Of a stretch of 64,000 bases of DNA, positions 1 to 8,418 are shown piece after piece. Source of the stretch: Vibrio penaeicida (GTDB lineage Bacteria; Pseudomonadota; Gammaproteobacteria; Enterobacterales; Vibrionaceae); the NCBI RefSeq assembly GCF_030689305.1, contig NZ_JAUYVM010000020.1:1-64000 (forward strand), in the 5' to 3' direction. Each line of letters starts with the position of its first letter. Within the stretch, counting starts at the first letter, position 1. A program made the position numbers and the translations under genes. The notes under the pieces are model-generated. The model ran no database searches. It was not told the origin of the DNA and was given only the letters and a program-made list of their open reading frames with translations.

Positions 1-81
1 CAGATCTTACAACAAGCTTCAACATCGATATTGGCACAGGCGAAACAAGCGCCGAATGCTGCGATGAGCTTGCTTGGTTAA
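1..81 (+). CDS. Flagellin, C-terminal end only
   Basis: The first 26 codons read in frame 1 give a flagellin C-terminus (QILQQASTSILAQAKQ... ending SLLG) followed by TAA. The sequence matches the C-terminal D0 helix of the complete flagellins downstream, especially the gene ending at 5311. The gene starts outside the window. It is one of at least four tandem flagellin genes here. Which paralog it is cannot be told from 26 residues. Confidence 0.93.
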   Translation, partial: QILQQASTSILAQAKQAPNAAMSLLG

Positions 82-92
82 TCGACTCTCTC

Positions 93-129
93 GCGGGGAG
101 GAGCGCCTGCCCATGACGTTCCTTCCCGC
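93..129 (+). terminator. Hairpin after the first flagellin
   Basis: GCGGGGAGGA (93-102) pairs with TCCTTCCCGC (120-129) over ten base pairs with one G-T wobble. It lies 12 bases past the flagellin stop codon and is followed by a pyrimidine-rich CTCTCTCTTTC. The U-tract is imperfect, so this could be a weak intrinsic terminator or a 3'-end stabilising stem. Confidence 0.55.
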
Positions 130-1063
130 CTCTCTCTTTCAAGGGAGGTGGTGAGACAAACCACGAGAAGCGTTGAGAAAAAATGGGTGGAAGAGCAACA
201 CAATCGGTTCCAAACCAATTGAAAACGACAATCTAAAGGCAAATGAGATCCCAAACGATCGAGATCTCTCGCGGCATAGACCAGTTTGCTGTTCTGATTG
301 AACAGTCGTAACAGCAAAAAGGTTTAAAGCGATATTGTAGTTTTAAACGATATCGCTATTAAAGTTCAAGTAACTCAATTAGGTGCTTGAAGACATTAAC
401 CAGAAACTAAGGAGACAGATACGATTAGCTAAACAATGCTCAGGCTGATTTGCTTTTTAATATAACGGGGAAGTGGGATAGATCTATCTGGACGCGATAA
501 GCGAATCTAGATCGGTGCAATCATGGTAACTGGATAATTAAACTGCGAACTATCAACCTAAAACGCAATAACTAGGTCACGAGGGAAAATATTGGCAGAG
601 TGAAATGTACTGAAGAAACCTTATAGTTCAGACATTTATACAACACTTACCCATATCGAATTCGTTTCATTAGAAGTGATCTATCCAAGGGTTGGGTGGT
701 GATTCAGAACCGTAGAGTACGGGTGCCTCGTCAGTAATTTACTGGACGCTAGAGCATCGATGTATTCTCTGAATTTCTACATTTATTCTCGGTGCTAGTT
801 CTTCTAATTTCTATTTGTTTAGGCGTATCTAAAACATTAGCTTTCTAAATAGGTATTACATAATACCTGTGCCCATCTATATCTTCATACTGCCGTTCTG
901 GTAGGGGTTAATTACATCTAAGTCAAATGAATGTTTGTTGTATTTTATAGCATCTTAACTGTCTGTATTATAAGAAAAATAAATAGCTAGTATATTTAAA
1001 TAGTAATTTCAGTATCTTATCTTTGTTTGATGATTATTTTTTAAGTTTTTATTCAAAAATAGC
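130..1063. other. Long non-coding gap between flagellin genes
   Basis: About 930 bases hold no open frame that resembles a protein; the only longer frame, on the minus strand at 78-317, looks spurious. The right half is AT-rich. A stem AGCGATAT (328-335) / ATATCGCT (350-357) is present without a U-tract. No sigma-54 or second sigma-28 site was convincing. The gap is unusually long for an otherwise compact flagellin cluster, and I cannot assign a function. Confidence 0.5.
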
Positions 1064-1090
1064 TAAAGAAAATAAATAGTAAGTCGATAC
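1064..1090 (+). promoter_or_regulatory. FliA (sigma-28) promoter of flagellin 2
   Basis: TAAAG (1064-1068), a 14-bp spacer, and GTCGATAC (1083-1090) match the sigma-28 consensus TAAAG-N14-GCCGATAA at 5/5 and 6/8 positions. The predicted transcript starts near 1097, giving a leader of about 75 nt before the start codon at 1172. Confidence 0.75.
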
Positions 1091-1116
1091 AATTTATGAC
1101 TTTGAGAGAACTAATT

Positions 1117-1139
1117 GGTTTTCCGAGACGTCGGAAACC
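1117..1139 (+). promoter_or_regulatory. Leader stem-loop of flagellin 2
   Basis: GGTTTTCCGA (1117-1126), a GACG loop and TCGGAAACC (1131-1139) form a strong stem inside the predicted 5' untranslated region, ending about 20 bases before the ribosome binding site GGGAGA. A 5' stem could stabilise flagellin mRNA or bind a regulator; that role is inferred. Confidence 0.6.
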
Positions 1140-1171
1140 GCCCTTAACGGAAAATCAATGGGAGAAACACC

Positions 1172-2305
1172 ATGAGTATGACAGTAAACACTAACGTATC
1201 AGCGATGACAGCACAGCGTCACCTAGGCAACGCAGCTAGTGACATTAATACATCAATGGAACGTCTATCATCTGGTTACAAAATCAATAGCGCGAAAGAT
1301 GATGCAGCGGGTCTGCAAATTTCTAACCGCTTGAATGTTCAAAGCCGCGGTTTGGATGTGGCAGTACGAAATGCTAACGACGGTATTTCTATTGCACAGA
1401 CAGCTGAAGGTGCGATGAAAGAAACCACTAACATCCTGCAACGTATGCGTGACTTATCTTTGCAATCTGCTAACGGCTCGAACAGTAAAGACGACCGAGT
1501 AGCGATTCAGGAAGAAATCACAGCGTTGGATGATGAGCTTAACCGTATTGCTGAAACCACATCATTCGGTGGTAACAAGCTTCTGAACGGTACGTTCGGT
1601 AACGCTTCGTTCCAGATCGGTGCAGACAGCGGTGAAGCTGTAATGCTAGGTCTTAAGAGTATGCGTTCTGACACAACAAGCATGGGTGGTCAAAGCTACC
1701 AAGCTGCCAACGCTAAAGGTGCTGATTGGACTGTAGATGCAGCAGCTGCAGACTTAACCATCGCATTCACCGACAAAGATGGTGCGGCTCAGAACCTAAC
1801 CATTACCGCGAAAACAGGTGATGACATTGAAGAAGTTGCGACGTTCATCAATGGTCAGACTGATGCAGTTAAGGCGTCGGTAGGTGATGACGGTGTGCTT
1901 CAAGTCTTTGCAGACAACAACAAAGTAGACGGTGCAGTCACGTTTGGTGGTGCGCTTGGTGGTGAATTAGCCATGGGAGCTGCGCAGGCAACGACGGTTA
2001 GCGACATCGACGTAACTAGTGTTTCTGGTTCGCAGCAATCAGTAGCGGTAGTGGATGCAGCGCTTCAATATGTTGATAGCCATCGAGCTGAACTGGGTGC
2101 ATTCCAGAACCGATTCGACCACGCTATCAGCAACTTAGATAACATCAACGAGAACGTGAACGCGTCTCAAAGCCGAATCAAAGACACAGACTTTGCGAAA
2201 GAAACAACAGCAATGACTAAGTCTCAGATTCTGCAACAAGCATCAACCTCGGTACTTGCTCAAGCAAAGCAATCTCCAAATTCAGCGTTAATGCTGTTGG
2301 GCTAG
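1172..2305 (+). CDS. Polar flagellin (filament subunit)
   Basis: This 377-residue flagellin is the structural subunit of the sheathed polar filament. It is secreted by the flagellar export apparatus. The N-terminal D0/D1 region (about 1-140) has the family hallmarks VNTNVSAM, SSGYKINSAKDDAAGLQ and VRNANDGISIAQTAEGA. The variable centre (about 170-280) contains an FlgL/flagellin-type hyper-variable domain. The C-terminal D1/D0 helix ends with LAQAKQSPNSALMLLG. GGGAGA lies 7 bases upstream of the ATG. A FliA promoter at 1064 drives it. It is closely similar to the flagellin at 4178 and less so to the one at 2477. The exact Vibrio letter (flaA, flaB, flaC and so on) cannot be assigned without alignment. 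Confidence 0.97.
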   Translation: MSMTVNTNVSAMTAQRHLGNAASDINTSMERLSSGYKINSAKDDAAGLQISNRLNVQSRGLDVAVRNANDGISIAQTAEGAMKETTNILQRMRDLSLQSANGSNSKDDRVAIQEEITALDDELNRIAETTSFGGNKLLNGTFGNASFQIGADSGEAVMLGLKSMRSDTTSMGGQSYQAANAKGADWTVDAAAADLTIAFTDKDGAAQNLTITAKTGDDIEEVATFINGQTDAVKASVGDDGVLQVFADNNKVDGAVTFGGALGGELAMGAAQATTVSDIDVTSVSGSQQSVAVVDAALQYVDSHRAELGAFQNRFDHAISNLDNINENVNASQSRIKDTDFAKETTAMTKSQILQQASTSVLAQAKQSPNSALMLLG

Positions 2306-2328
2306 TACTCGAAGTTTAAGGGCGGACT

Positions 2329-2355
2329 AGGTGGTTGATTGTGTTGCAACCACCT
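2329..2355 (+). terminator. Hairpin between flagellins 2 and 3
   Basis: AGGTGGTTG (2329-2337) and CAACCACCT (2347-2355) form a perfect 9-bp stem with a 9-nt loop, 24 bases past the stop codon of flagellin 2. No U-tract follows. It may end transcription weakly, protect the upstream mRNA 3' end, or be part of the long leader of the next flagellin. Confidence 0.5.
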
Positions 2356-2415
2356 GGCACTCCACAGGGATAAAGACGGTTTACCGTTACTGATTAAAAT
2401 CGTCAATCCCGTGCC

Positions 2416-2434
2416 CAAGCAAGGACATTGCTTG
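2416..2434 (+). promoter_or_regulatory. Stem-loop upstream of the divergent flagellin
   Basis: CAAGCA (2416-2421) and TGCTTG (2429-2434) pair perfectly around a 7-nt loop, about 30 bases before the AGGAG ribosome binding site of the flagellin at 2477. A TAAAG at 2371 with a weak 5/8 match 13 bp downstream may be a degraded sigma-28 promoter for this gene. Confidence 0.35.
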
Positions 2435-2476
2435 AAGTGGATATTCTACGGACTCAAAGATTTTCAGGAGCTTTCA

Positions 2477-3607
2477 GTGGCATTAACGGTTAACACCAAC
2501 GTATCGGCAATGGCAACCAGACACCAATTAAAAGGTGTTATGAGCAATGCAAATACATCACTGGAACGCTTATCTTCAGGTACGAGAATCAACACAGCAA
2601 AAGATGACGCAGCTGGTCTGCAGATCTCAAATAGACTCCATGTACAAACTCGCGGGATAGATGTAGCAATTCGCAATGCAAATGATGGGTTGTCCATCGT
2701 TGAAACGGCTGAAGGTTCGTTAGACGAAGCAACCAATATCATGTTGAGAATGCGAGATTTATCCATTCAATCTGCCAACGGAAATAACAGCGATGACGAT
2801 CGTCAGGCACTGCAACACGAAGTGTCCTCTCTCAATGACGAACTTAATCGAATTGCTGAAACATCCAGCTTTGGTGGTGAGAAACTGATTAACGGAACAT
2901 ATGGAACCAAATCGTTTCATATCGGACCTAACACTGACGCCATTATGGTATCACTGACGGACATGCGCACAGATAGTGAGCGTATGGGAGGAGACAGCTA
3001 CGAAGCACAAAATGGAAAAGACAGCGACTGGATAGTTACCGACTCAAGCAATGAATTAAATATCCAGTTTCAGGATGTCGCAAACCAACCCGTTAATTTG
3101 CAAATTGTGGCTAAATCCGGTGACAACATCGAAGAGTTAGCGACATACATTAACGGACAAACGAACGAAATCAGTGCTTCAGTCAATGAAAATGGGCAAC
3201 TACAACTGTTTGCACCAAATCATGATGTAAAATCTGATCTTACGTTTAGTGGCAGTCTTGCCTCAGAACTTGCACTATCGAAACAGGGTCAACTTACCGT
3301 CGATACTCTCAACATCAGTACGGTAGGCGGCGCGCAGCAAGCAATCGCGGTGCTCGATGCGTCATTGACCTATGTCGATAGCCAGCGTGGCCAGCTGGGA
3401 GCAATTCATAATCGATTCGAAAGTGGTATCTCTAACCTAGGAAACATGAGCATTAATGTGAATGACTCCAAGGGGCAACTTAGAGATGCCGATTTCGCGA
3501 AAGAAGCCACCAGTCTGACAAAATCGAAAATTTTACAACAAGCTTCAAACGCGATCATCGCGCAGGCCAATCAAATGCCTTCAGCAGCGACAAATCTACT
3601 GCACTAA
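2477..3607 (+). CDS. Divergent polar flagellin paralog
   Basis: This is a 376-residue flagellin. The reading frame stays open back to 2339, but the GTG at 2477 is the real start: AGGAG sits 6 bases upstream and translation then begins ALTVNTNVSAM, the conserved flagellin N-terminus. D0/D1 hallmarks are present (SSGTRINTAKDDAAGLQ, IRNANDGLSIVETAEGS). It departs from its neighbours: many substitutions in the central domain, SINVNDSKGQLRDADFAKEA where the others have NENVNAS..RI.DTDFAKET, and a terminal LLH in place of LLG. It is probably a minor filament subunit with a specialised position, or is drifting. Its own promoter is weaker than those of its neighbours. Confidence 0.93.
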   Translation: MALTVNTNVSAMATRHQLKGVMSNANTSLERLSSGTRINTAKDDAAGLQISNRLHVQTRGIDVAIRNANDGLSIVETAEGSLDEATNIMLRMRDLSIQSANGNNSDDDRQALQHEVSSLNDELNRIAETSSFGGEKLINGTYGTKSFHIGPNTDAIMVSLTDMRTDSERMGGDSYEAQNGKDSDWIVTDSSNELNIQFQDVANQPVNLQIVAKSGDNIEELATYINGQTNEISASVNENGQLQLFAPNHDVKSDLTFSGSLASELALSKQGQLTVDTLNISTVGGAQQAIAVLDASLTYVDSQRGQLGAIHNRFESGISNLGNMSINVNDSKGQLRDADFAKEATSLTKSKILQQASNAIIAQANQMPSAATNLLH

Positions 3608-3690
3608 TCAACAAACCTACTGCACCAACAAAACAACCAGCCGTATCAATTTCAAATTCAAGCCTCAAACGCAATCATCGCAAATGTGCT
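3590..3690 (+). repeat. Duplicated fragments of the flagellin 3' end
   Basis: The last codons and stop of the divergent flagellin (3591-3610) recur imperfectly at 3613-3632 (CTACTGCAC shared). Then 3659-3686 repeats the upstream coding sequence for QASNAIIA almost exactly (CAAGC.TCAAACGC.ATCATCGC). These look like remnants of a duplicated flagellin C-terminal end that no longer codes. Confidence 0.65.
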
Positions 3691-4072
3691 GAGTTTCATT
3701 TTTCTGGTTTCAACCCTTCTTAACTCGGTATTACCAAAACCAATACCCATCTTACTGGTATAGGGGCTAAATAAAGTGAATCAGCACTTCTACCATATAC
3801 GCTCTCTGATGCTTCTAGTGAATCGAAACGTATTTTCTACATAAAGCTATTGCTTAAGGTGTAATTCGCCCTCTAGCAAGCTTTGTAGGCGCTTTTTAAA
3901 GAATTTAAGAATACTAACACTTGGCGTCTTTGTTACTGTCGAAATCTTTTCATTACGACATTGTGAGCTCTTAGTGAAATGACCAGTAATGCTAACTTAC
4001 TGATCATCATGCGGTTATTCAAATCCCTGAACTTTACCCCATAAAAAATATAAAAAAAAACGGGTTTTTCTC
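3691..4072. other. AT-rich intergenic region before flagellin 4
   Basis: No open frame of note. It contains GGTATT (3727-3732) / AATACC (3742-3747) as a small inverted repeat, and a run of A residues just before the FliA promoter at 4073, which could act as an UP-like element. I see nothing else. Confidence 0.4.
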
Positions 4073-4099
4073 TAAAGAACTTAATGGATCCGCCGTTAA
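4073..4099 (+). promoter_or_regulatory. FliA (sigma-28) promoter of flagellin 4
   Basis: TAAAG (4073-4077), 14-bp spacer, GCCGTTAA (4092-4099): 5/5 and 7/8 matches to the sigma-28 consensus, with the same spacer length as the promoter at 1064. The start codon lies 79 bases downstream, again leaving a leader of about 70 nt, with GATGG (4119-4123) able to pair with CCATC near 4148. Confidence 0.85.
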
Positions 4100-4177
4100 A
4101 AGGAATGCGAGAAATGAGATGGTTTAGCGAGGTGAGAGACGCGACGCCATCATCCTTAATGTCAAAGGAGATCTAAT

Positions 4178-5311
4178 ATGACAATATCAGTAAACACTAA
4201 TGTGTCTGCTATGACGGCTCAGCGTAACCTGAATAACGCTGCGTCCGACATGAACAGATCAATGGAGCGTTTATCATCGGGATATCGTGTAAATAGCGCG
4301 AGAGATGATGCCGCTGGGTTACAAATATCGAATCGATTGGATTCACAAAGTCGCGGTTTAGACGTGGCAGTGCGAAATGCAAACGACGGGATATCAATAG
4401 CTCAAACGGCGGAAGGGGCGATGAAGGAAAGTACTAACATCCTTCAACGCATGAGAGACCTTGCACTTCAATCGTCTAACGGTTCCAACAGCCGCTCAGA
4501 GCGGGTTGCGATTCAGGAAGAAGTGGGTGCTCTAAACGATGAGTTAAATCGTATTGCAGAAACGACTTCATTTGGTGGCAATAAGTTGCTGAACGGTAAA
4601 TATGGTACTCAATCTTTTCAGATAGGTGCCAGTTCCGGTGAAGCTGTATTGTTGAAAATGGGTAACGTCCGTTCCGACCATGAAAGCATGGCAGGAAAAA
4701 ATTACACAGCTGCGAATGCGAAAGATGGCAACTGGGTAGTGGATAGCGGAGCTACTGACATGACCTTTGCGTTTACGGACACAGAGGGTAACGCGCAAAA
4801 CATCACTATCAACGCTTTGGCCGGCGACGATATTGAAGAAGTTGCAACTTACATTAATGGTCAGCAGGATTACCTAAAAGCTTACGTAGGCGACGATGGT
4901 GAGTTGGGTGTGTTTGCCCACAACCAAAAAATAGATGGCGATGTGACGTTCAGCGGCGGGTTAGCTGGAGAACTGAGCATGGGAGCAAGCGCTGATGTTG
5001 CGGTTAATGATATTGACGTAACAACGGTTGCTGGTTCTCAACAAGCCGTGGCCGTCATTGACGGTGCACTAACAAGTGTCGACAGTAAGCGCGCAGAGCT
5101 TGGTGCATTCCAAAGCCGATTTGATCACGCTATCAGTAACTTGGATAGCATTAACGAAAACGTGAACGCATCGATGAGTCGCATACGCGACACTGATTTT
5201 GCAAAAGAGACCACTCAATTGACGAAGTCTCAGATCCTTGAGCAGGCGAGTACATCTATCCTCGCTCAAGCAAAACAGTCACCATCCGCGGCACTGAGTT
5301 TGTTAGGTTAA
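4178..5311 (+). CDS. Polar flagellin (filament subunit)
   Basis: This 377-residue flagellin has the same length as the one at 1172 and is strongly similar to it in both conserved ends (VNTNVSAMTAQRNL, SSGYRVNSARDDAAGLQ; C-terminal LAQAKQSPSAALSLLG). The variable central domain has diverged more. Export and assembly are as for its paralogs, with FliS as the likely chaperone and FliD as the cap. AAAGGAG precedes the ATG. It is the last flagellin before flaG, the position occupied by flaB in V. cholerae and flaA in V. parahaemolyticus, so names differ between species and I leave the symbol blank. It has the best FliA promoter of the group. Confidence 0.97.
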   Translation: MTISVNTNVSAMTAQRNLNNAASDMNRSMERLSSGYRVNSARDDAAGLQISNRLDSQSRGLDVAVRNANDGISIAQTAEGAMKESTNILQRMRDLALQSSNGSNSRSERVAIQEEVGALNDELNRIAETTSFGGNKLLNGKYGTQSFQIGASSGEAVLLKMGNVRSDHESMAGKNYTAANAKDGNWVVDSGATDMTFAFTDTEGNAQNITINALAGDDIEEVATYINGQQDYLKAYVGDDGELGVFAHNQKIDGDVTFSGGLAGELSMGASADVAVNDIDVTTVAGSQQAVAVIDGALTSVDSKRAELGAFQSRFDHAISNLDSINENVNASMSRIRDTDFAKETTQLTKSQILEQASTSILAQAKQSPSAALSLLG

Positions 5312-5387
5312 ATCTGGTATACTTCTGTGTAAGAAGCGTGCATAAGGGCAACCTTTTGTAAGCTATCAAGGTGGAGGTGAGATCGTT

Positions 5388-5792
5388 ATGGACATATCAT
5401 CCTACACATCGATTTCCCAGCCTTCTTATGGTAGTGGCACAAAGATTGCTTCTACAGCTGAGGATGTATCCAGTGCTAATGCGCTAAAAAGAGCAGAGAA
5501 TGAGGATCCGAAAGAAGCGATTCAAAACGATTCCGCACAATCATTCGCTGAAGAGCGTACTAAGATTAATGCAGATGAGTTAGAAAAGCGGATTGATGAA
5601 GTAAATGATTTTATTTCTTCACTCAATAAAGGATTGTCGTTTAAATTCGATGACGAGTCTGGGAGACGAGTTGTCACAGTATTCGATGTGGATACTGGCG
5701 ATATCATCAAACAGATACCGAGCGAAGAAATGCTCGAAATATTAAGGCGCCTAGCCGCCAATTCCTCCGGGTTAATCGTGGAAAAGGTGTAA
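5388..5792 (+). CDS. flaG: FlaG family flagellar protein
   Basis: A 134-residue FlaG-family protein. The N-terminal half is low-complexity and Ser/Glu-rich. The conserved C-terminal FlaG domain (about 60-134) includes LNKGLSFKFDDESGRRVVTVFDVDTGDIIKQIPSEE, with the typical VxVxDxxTGEVIRQIP-like strand pattern. FlaG proteins influence filament length in other bacteria, but the mechanism is not firmly known. GGAGGTGA lies upstream of the ATG. The gene sits 76 bases after a flagellin and 19 before fliD, so it probably shares a transcript with fliD-flaI-fliS. Confidence 0.92.
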   Translation: MDISSYTSISQPSYGSGTKIASTAEDVSSANALKRAENEDPKEAIQNDSAQSFAEERTKINADELEKRIDEVNDFISSLNKGLSFKFDDESGRRVVTVFDVDTGDIIKQIPSEEMLEILRRLAANSSGLIVEKV

Positions 5793-5811
5793 TAGGTTTG
5801 AAGGTGAGAGA

Positions 5812-7686
5812 ATGAGTGTAAACCCAATGGGTGGAATGTCTGGTATGGACATCAACTCTATGGTGAGCAAAATTGTGGATTCGGAGCGGCTTCCAAAGCA
5901 GCAACGGATCGATAATGAGCGCACCAAAGTTGAGACCAATATCAGCGCCTATGGTCGACTCAGGGAATCACTGGATTCTATGAAAGCACTGATGGCTCAG
6001 TTTCGTCAGGACAAGGCTTTCGCCGTACGTTCGGTGGAGTCATCCGATGAAGAAGTAGTTTCAGCTACAGCCACAACGGACGCAATCGCAGGCAAATATG
6101 CTGTCGATGTGGTGCAGCTTGCTCAGAACCATAAGTTGGGTTCTAACATTGTGGGTGAGAAAACTCGCTATGGGGCTGGTGAGCTGCAGATCCGTTTAGG
6201 AAACAGGGATTTTACTGTTGAAGTAAAACAAAATGCCAAGCTCATTGATGTTGTTAAAGGCATCAATGCAGCTCCCGGCAATCCTGGTGTTCGCGCTGCC
6301 ATCATCAACGATGTTGATGGTCAGCGCATTATTTTAGCCTCAGAAAAAACGGGTGTAGAAAACCAAGTCTACGTTTCAGCTAACTCTGCTGACCCAAACA
6401 ACCCCTTGGAAGCGCTTGAATACAAAACGCTAGAAGACAGGATTAAAGACCTGGAAGAAGCGCAAGCGGCACTCCTTAAATTACAAACTTCGCCAGTTTT
6501 AACTGCAGATGGGCAAGATGTTGCCGTTCTGGAGAATAAATATTCACCAAAGGAAATCGAAGAAGCCCTAGAAGGCAAACCGATCAATCCTGACGGTGCA
6601 CTACCTGTCTATGTCGTCAATTTACCGGGAATTGAAGAGCCGGTCATTATTGATGGCGTAGAGCAAAAGCCACCTAAACCGGAAGACACTATTCCCGGTT
6701 TCTCTGAAGCGGCGTCAGGGACACTACTAAGCTCCTACGAGCCCGGAACCGACGGGCTGGATGACAAAGCACGCGAGAAGTCGTCCGATATTCCTGGTTG
6801 GTCGCCAACGGCGTCAGGGACACTGACGGATTCTTATGTCACGGTGAAAGAACGTGACGCTATGTTGATGGAAAATGCGAAAGCGCAGCACGATCAAGAC
6901 ATTAAAGATGCGTTAGCAAGAATTCAAGCCGCCCAAAAAGCGTTTGATGGCTACGGTGGTATGAATGAATTGCAACAAGGTCAAGATTCTCTAGTGATTT
7001 TGGATGGCATTGCGCAGGTCAGTAGCGACAACAATGTTATTGAGAACGCGATTGATGGCGTAGACTTGACGTTAAAAGGCGTATCAGACTCCAAGAAACA
7101 AACTGAAATTGGAATAGACTACGACAGAGAACGCGTTAGAAATGACATCCTGACATTTGTTGATTCATACAATCAGTTCTACAAGCTCAGCAAGGAACTT
7201 TCGGGGGCAGATCCAGCCTCTGGGGTTGCAGGTCCTCTTTCTGGTGACAGTATTGTCCGTGGTGCAGAGTCGCGTTTAAAAACAGTATTTACCACCGCGA
7301 TCAAAGATGCACCAGAAGACATACGAACCCTAACAGAGTTTGGTATTACGACAACGCGTCAAGGTACACTTGAAGTGAACTACGACATGCTTGACCGCCA
7401 ACTCAATAAAAACTTCACCAAGCTTGGAGAGTTTTTTGGTGGGAATGATGGCTTTGCAAAAAAAGTAGAAGACGCCATACATTCGATGACGGGTGTTACT
7501 GGTTCTATAAGTACGCGAGAGAAGAGCCTGTATGAGCAGAACTACCGTTTAAACGATCAGCAGGTTAACTTAGATCGTCGAATGGACAGCCTTGAACAAA
7601 GAACACATGATAAGTTTTCTGCTATGCAGGAAGCCACCAGTAAGATGCAAGCGCAACTTTCTGGCATGATGAATGCATTTGGTTAA
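5812..7686 (+). CDS. fliD: Flagellar cap protein FliD (FlaH)
   Basis: This 624-residue filament cap protein (also called hook-associated protein 2) sits at the filament tip and folds incoming flagellin. The N-terminal FliD_N domain begins MSGMDINSMVSKIVDSER. The central domains are variable. The C-terminal FliD_C coiled coil (about 430-624) contains YNQFYKLSKELS and ends with heptad-like QLSGMMNAFG. The central part (about 280-350) is a proline- and glycine-rich insertion with a duplicated IPGxS..ASGTL..SY unit at residues 294 and 327. AAGGTGAG precedes the ATG. Confidence 0.96.
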   Translation: MSVNPMGGMSGMDINSMVSKIVDSERLPKQQRIDNERTKVETNISAYGRLRESLDSMKALMAQFRQDKAFAVRSVESSDEEVVSATATTDAIAGKYAVDVVQLAQNHKLGSNIVGEKTRYGAGELQIRLGNRDFTVEVKQNAKLIDVVKGINAAPGNPGVRAAIINDVDGQRIILASEKTGVENQVYVSANSADPNNPLEALEYKTLEDRIKDLEEAQAALLKLQTSPVLTADGQDVAVLENKYSPKEIEEALEGKPINPDGALPVYVVNLPGIEEPVIIDGVEQKPPKPEDTIPGFSEAASGTLLSSYEPGTDGLDDKAREKSSDIPGWSPTASGTLTDSYVTVKERDAMLMENAKAQHDQDIKDALARIQAAQKAFDGYGGMNELQQGQDSLVILDGIAQVSSDNNVIENAIDGVDLTLKGVSDSKKQTEIGIDYDRERVRNDILTFVDSYNQFYKLSKELSGADPASGVAGPLSGDSIVRGAESRLKTVFTTAIKDAPEDIRTLTEFGITTTRQGTLEVNYDMLDRQLNKNFTKLGEFFGGNDGFAKKVEDAIHSMTGVTGSISTREKSLYEQNYRLNDQQVNLDRRMDSLEQRTHDKFSAMQEATSKMQAQLSGMMNAFG

Positions 7687-7689
7687 TGT

Positions 7690-7995
7690 ATGTCCAATAT
7701 ATTGACAGACCTAAGCGATCTGGATCAGCAGCTTGTATCTTTTTTGGAAAAAGATGAAATAATTGCTGAAGAAATTGTTGCTGCGGTCGATAAAAGAGAA
7801 CAGTTGTTGCAAAGTGCTTTGCAAGAGTTTGAAAAATCGCCTGACCTCGTCAATAAAGAAGAGTGGCAACAAGCAGTGGAAAGAACACAGAAAATTGTGT
7901 TACTGATGCAGGCGAATACCAATAAAATTGCTGATCACTTGAAAAAGTACCGACACGGAAACAAGTCTGTTCAGCTTTATAAGAAGTTTCTATAA
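7690..7995 (+). CDS. flaI: FlaI, small flagellar protein between fliD and fliS
   Basis: A 101-residue, largely helical, charged protein with no signal peptide. Its position between fliD and fliS matches flaI in other Vibrio polar clusters. In enterics this slot holds FliT, the FliD chaperone, so a FliT-like chaperone role for FliD export is plausible by position, size and coiled-coil character; sequence similarity to FliT cannot be judged here. The ATG starts 3 bases after the fliD stop codon, implying coupled translation. Confidence 0.85.
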   Translation: MSNILTDLSDLDQQLVSFLEKDEIIAEEIVAAVDKREQLLQSALQEFEKSPDLVNKEEWQQAVERTQKIVLLMQANTNKIADHLKKYRHGNKSVQLYKKFL

Positions 7996-8007
7996 GAGAG
8001 GATTACC

Positions 8008-8418
8008 ATGCGAGGTTCTTTACAGGCTTACAAAAAGGTTTCAGTAGACAGTCAACTGTCTGCGGCCTCTCCGCATAAGATTATACAAATGCTGATGGCT
8101 GGTGCGATTGAGCGCCTGATTCAAGGTAAGGCTGCAATGCAGCAGGGAAATATAGCAACAAAAGGTGAGCGTTTAGGTAAAGCGTTAGACATTGTTATCG
8201 CACTCAGATCTTGCTTGTCTATGGATGACGGTGGTGATATTGCTAAAAACCTAGATCAGCTTTATGAGTTCATGATTACGCAAATCACTGTAGCGAATCA
8301 GAGTAATGAACCTAAGCCGATTGACGACGTGGTTGATATCATTCGTGAGATCAAATCAGCGTGGGATCAGATTCCAGCAGAGTTTCATAACTTAACATCT
8401 GCAGAAATAGGTCAGTAA
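8008..8418 (+). CDS. fliS: Flagellin export chaperone FliS
   Basis: A 136-residue cytoplasmic chaperone that binds the C-terminal D0 region of flagellin and keeps it unfolded for export. The family signature is visible: LQAYKKVSVDSQLSAASPHKIIQMLMAGAIERL near the N-terminus, then AMQQGNIATKGERLGKALDIVIALRSCLSMDDGGDIAKNLDQLYEFM. AGAGAGGA precedes the ATG. It is the last gene of the filament block; a 236-bp gap separates it from flrA. Confidence 0.96.
   Translation: MRGSLQAYKKVSVDSQLSAASPHKIIQMLMAGAIERLIQGKAAMQQGNIATKGERLGKALDIVIALRSCLSMDDGGDIAKNLDQLYEFMITQITVANQSNEPKPIDDVVDIIREIKSAWDQIPAEFHNLTSAEIGQ

Noticed and set aside
78..317. Minus-strand frame of 79 codons after the first flagellin
   Set aside because: It overlaps the terminator hairpin, has biased composition and no ribosome binding site or family resemblance.
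2355..2370. TGGCAC resembling a sigma-54 -24 box
   Set aside because: Ten bases downstream the required GC is GG, so the -12 element is missing.
2339..2476. 46-codon extension of the divergent flagellin
   Set aside because: It covers the hairpin leader; the flagellin N-terminus and the AGGAG site both place the start at GTG 2477.
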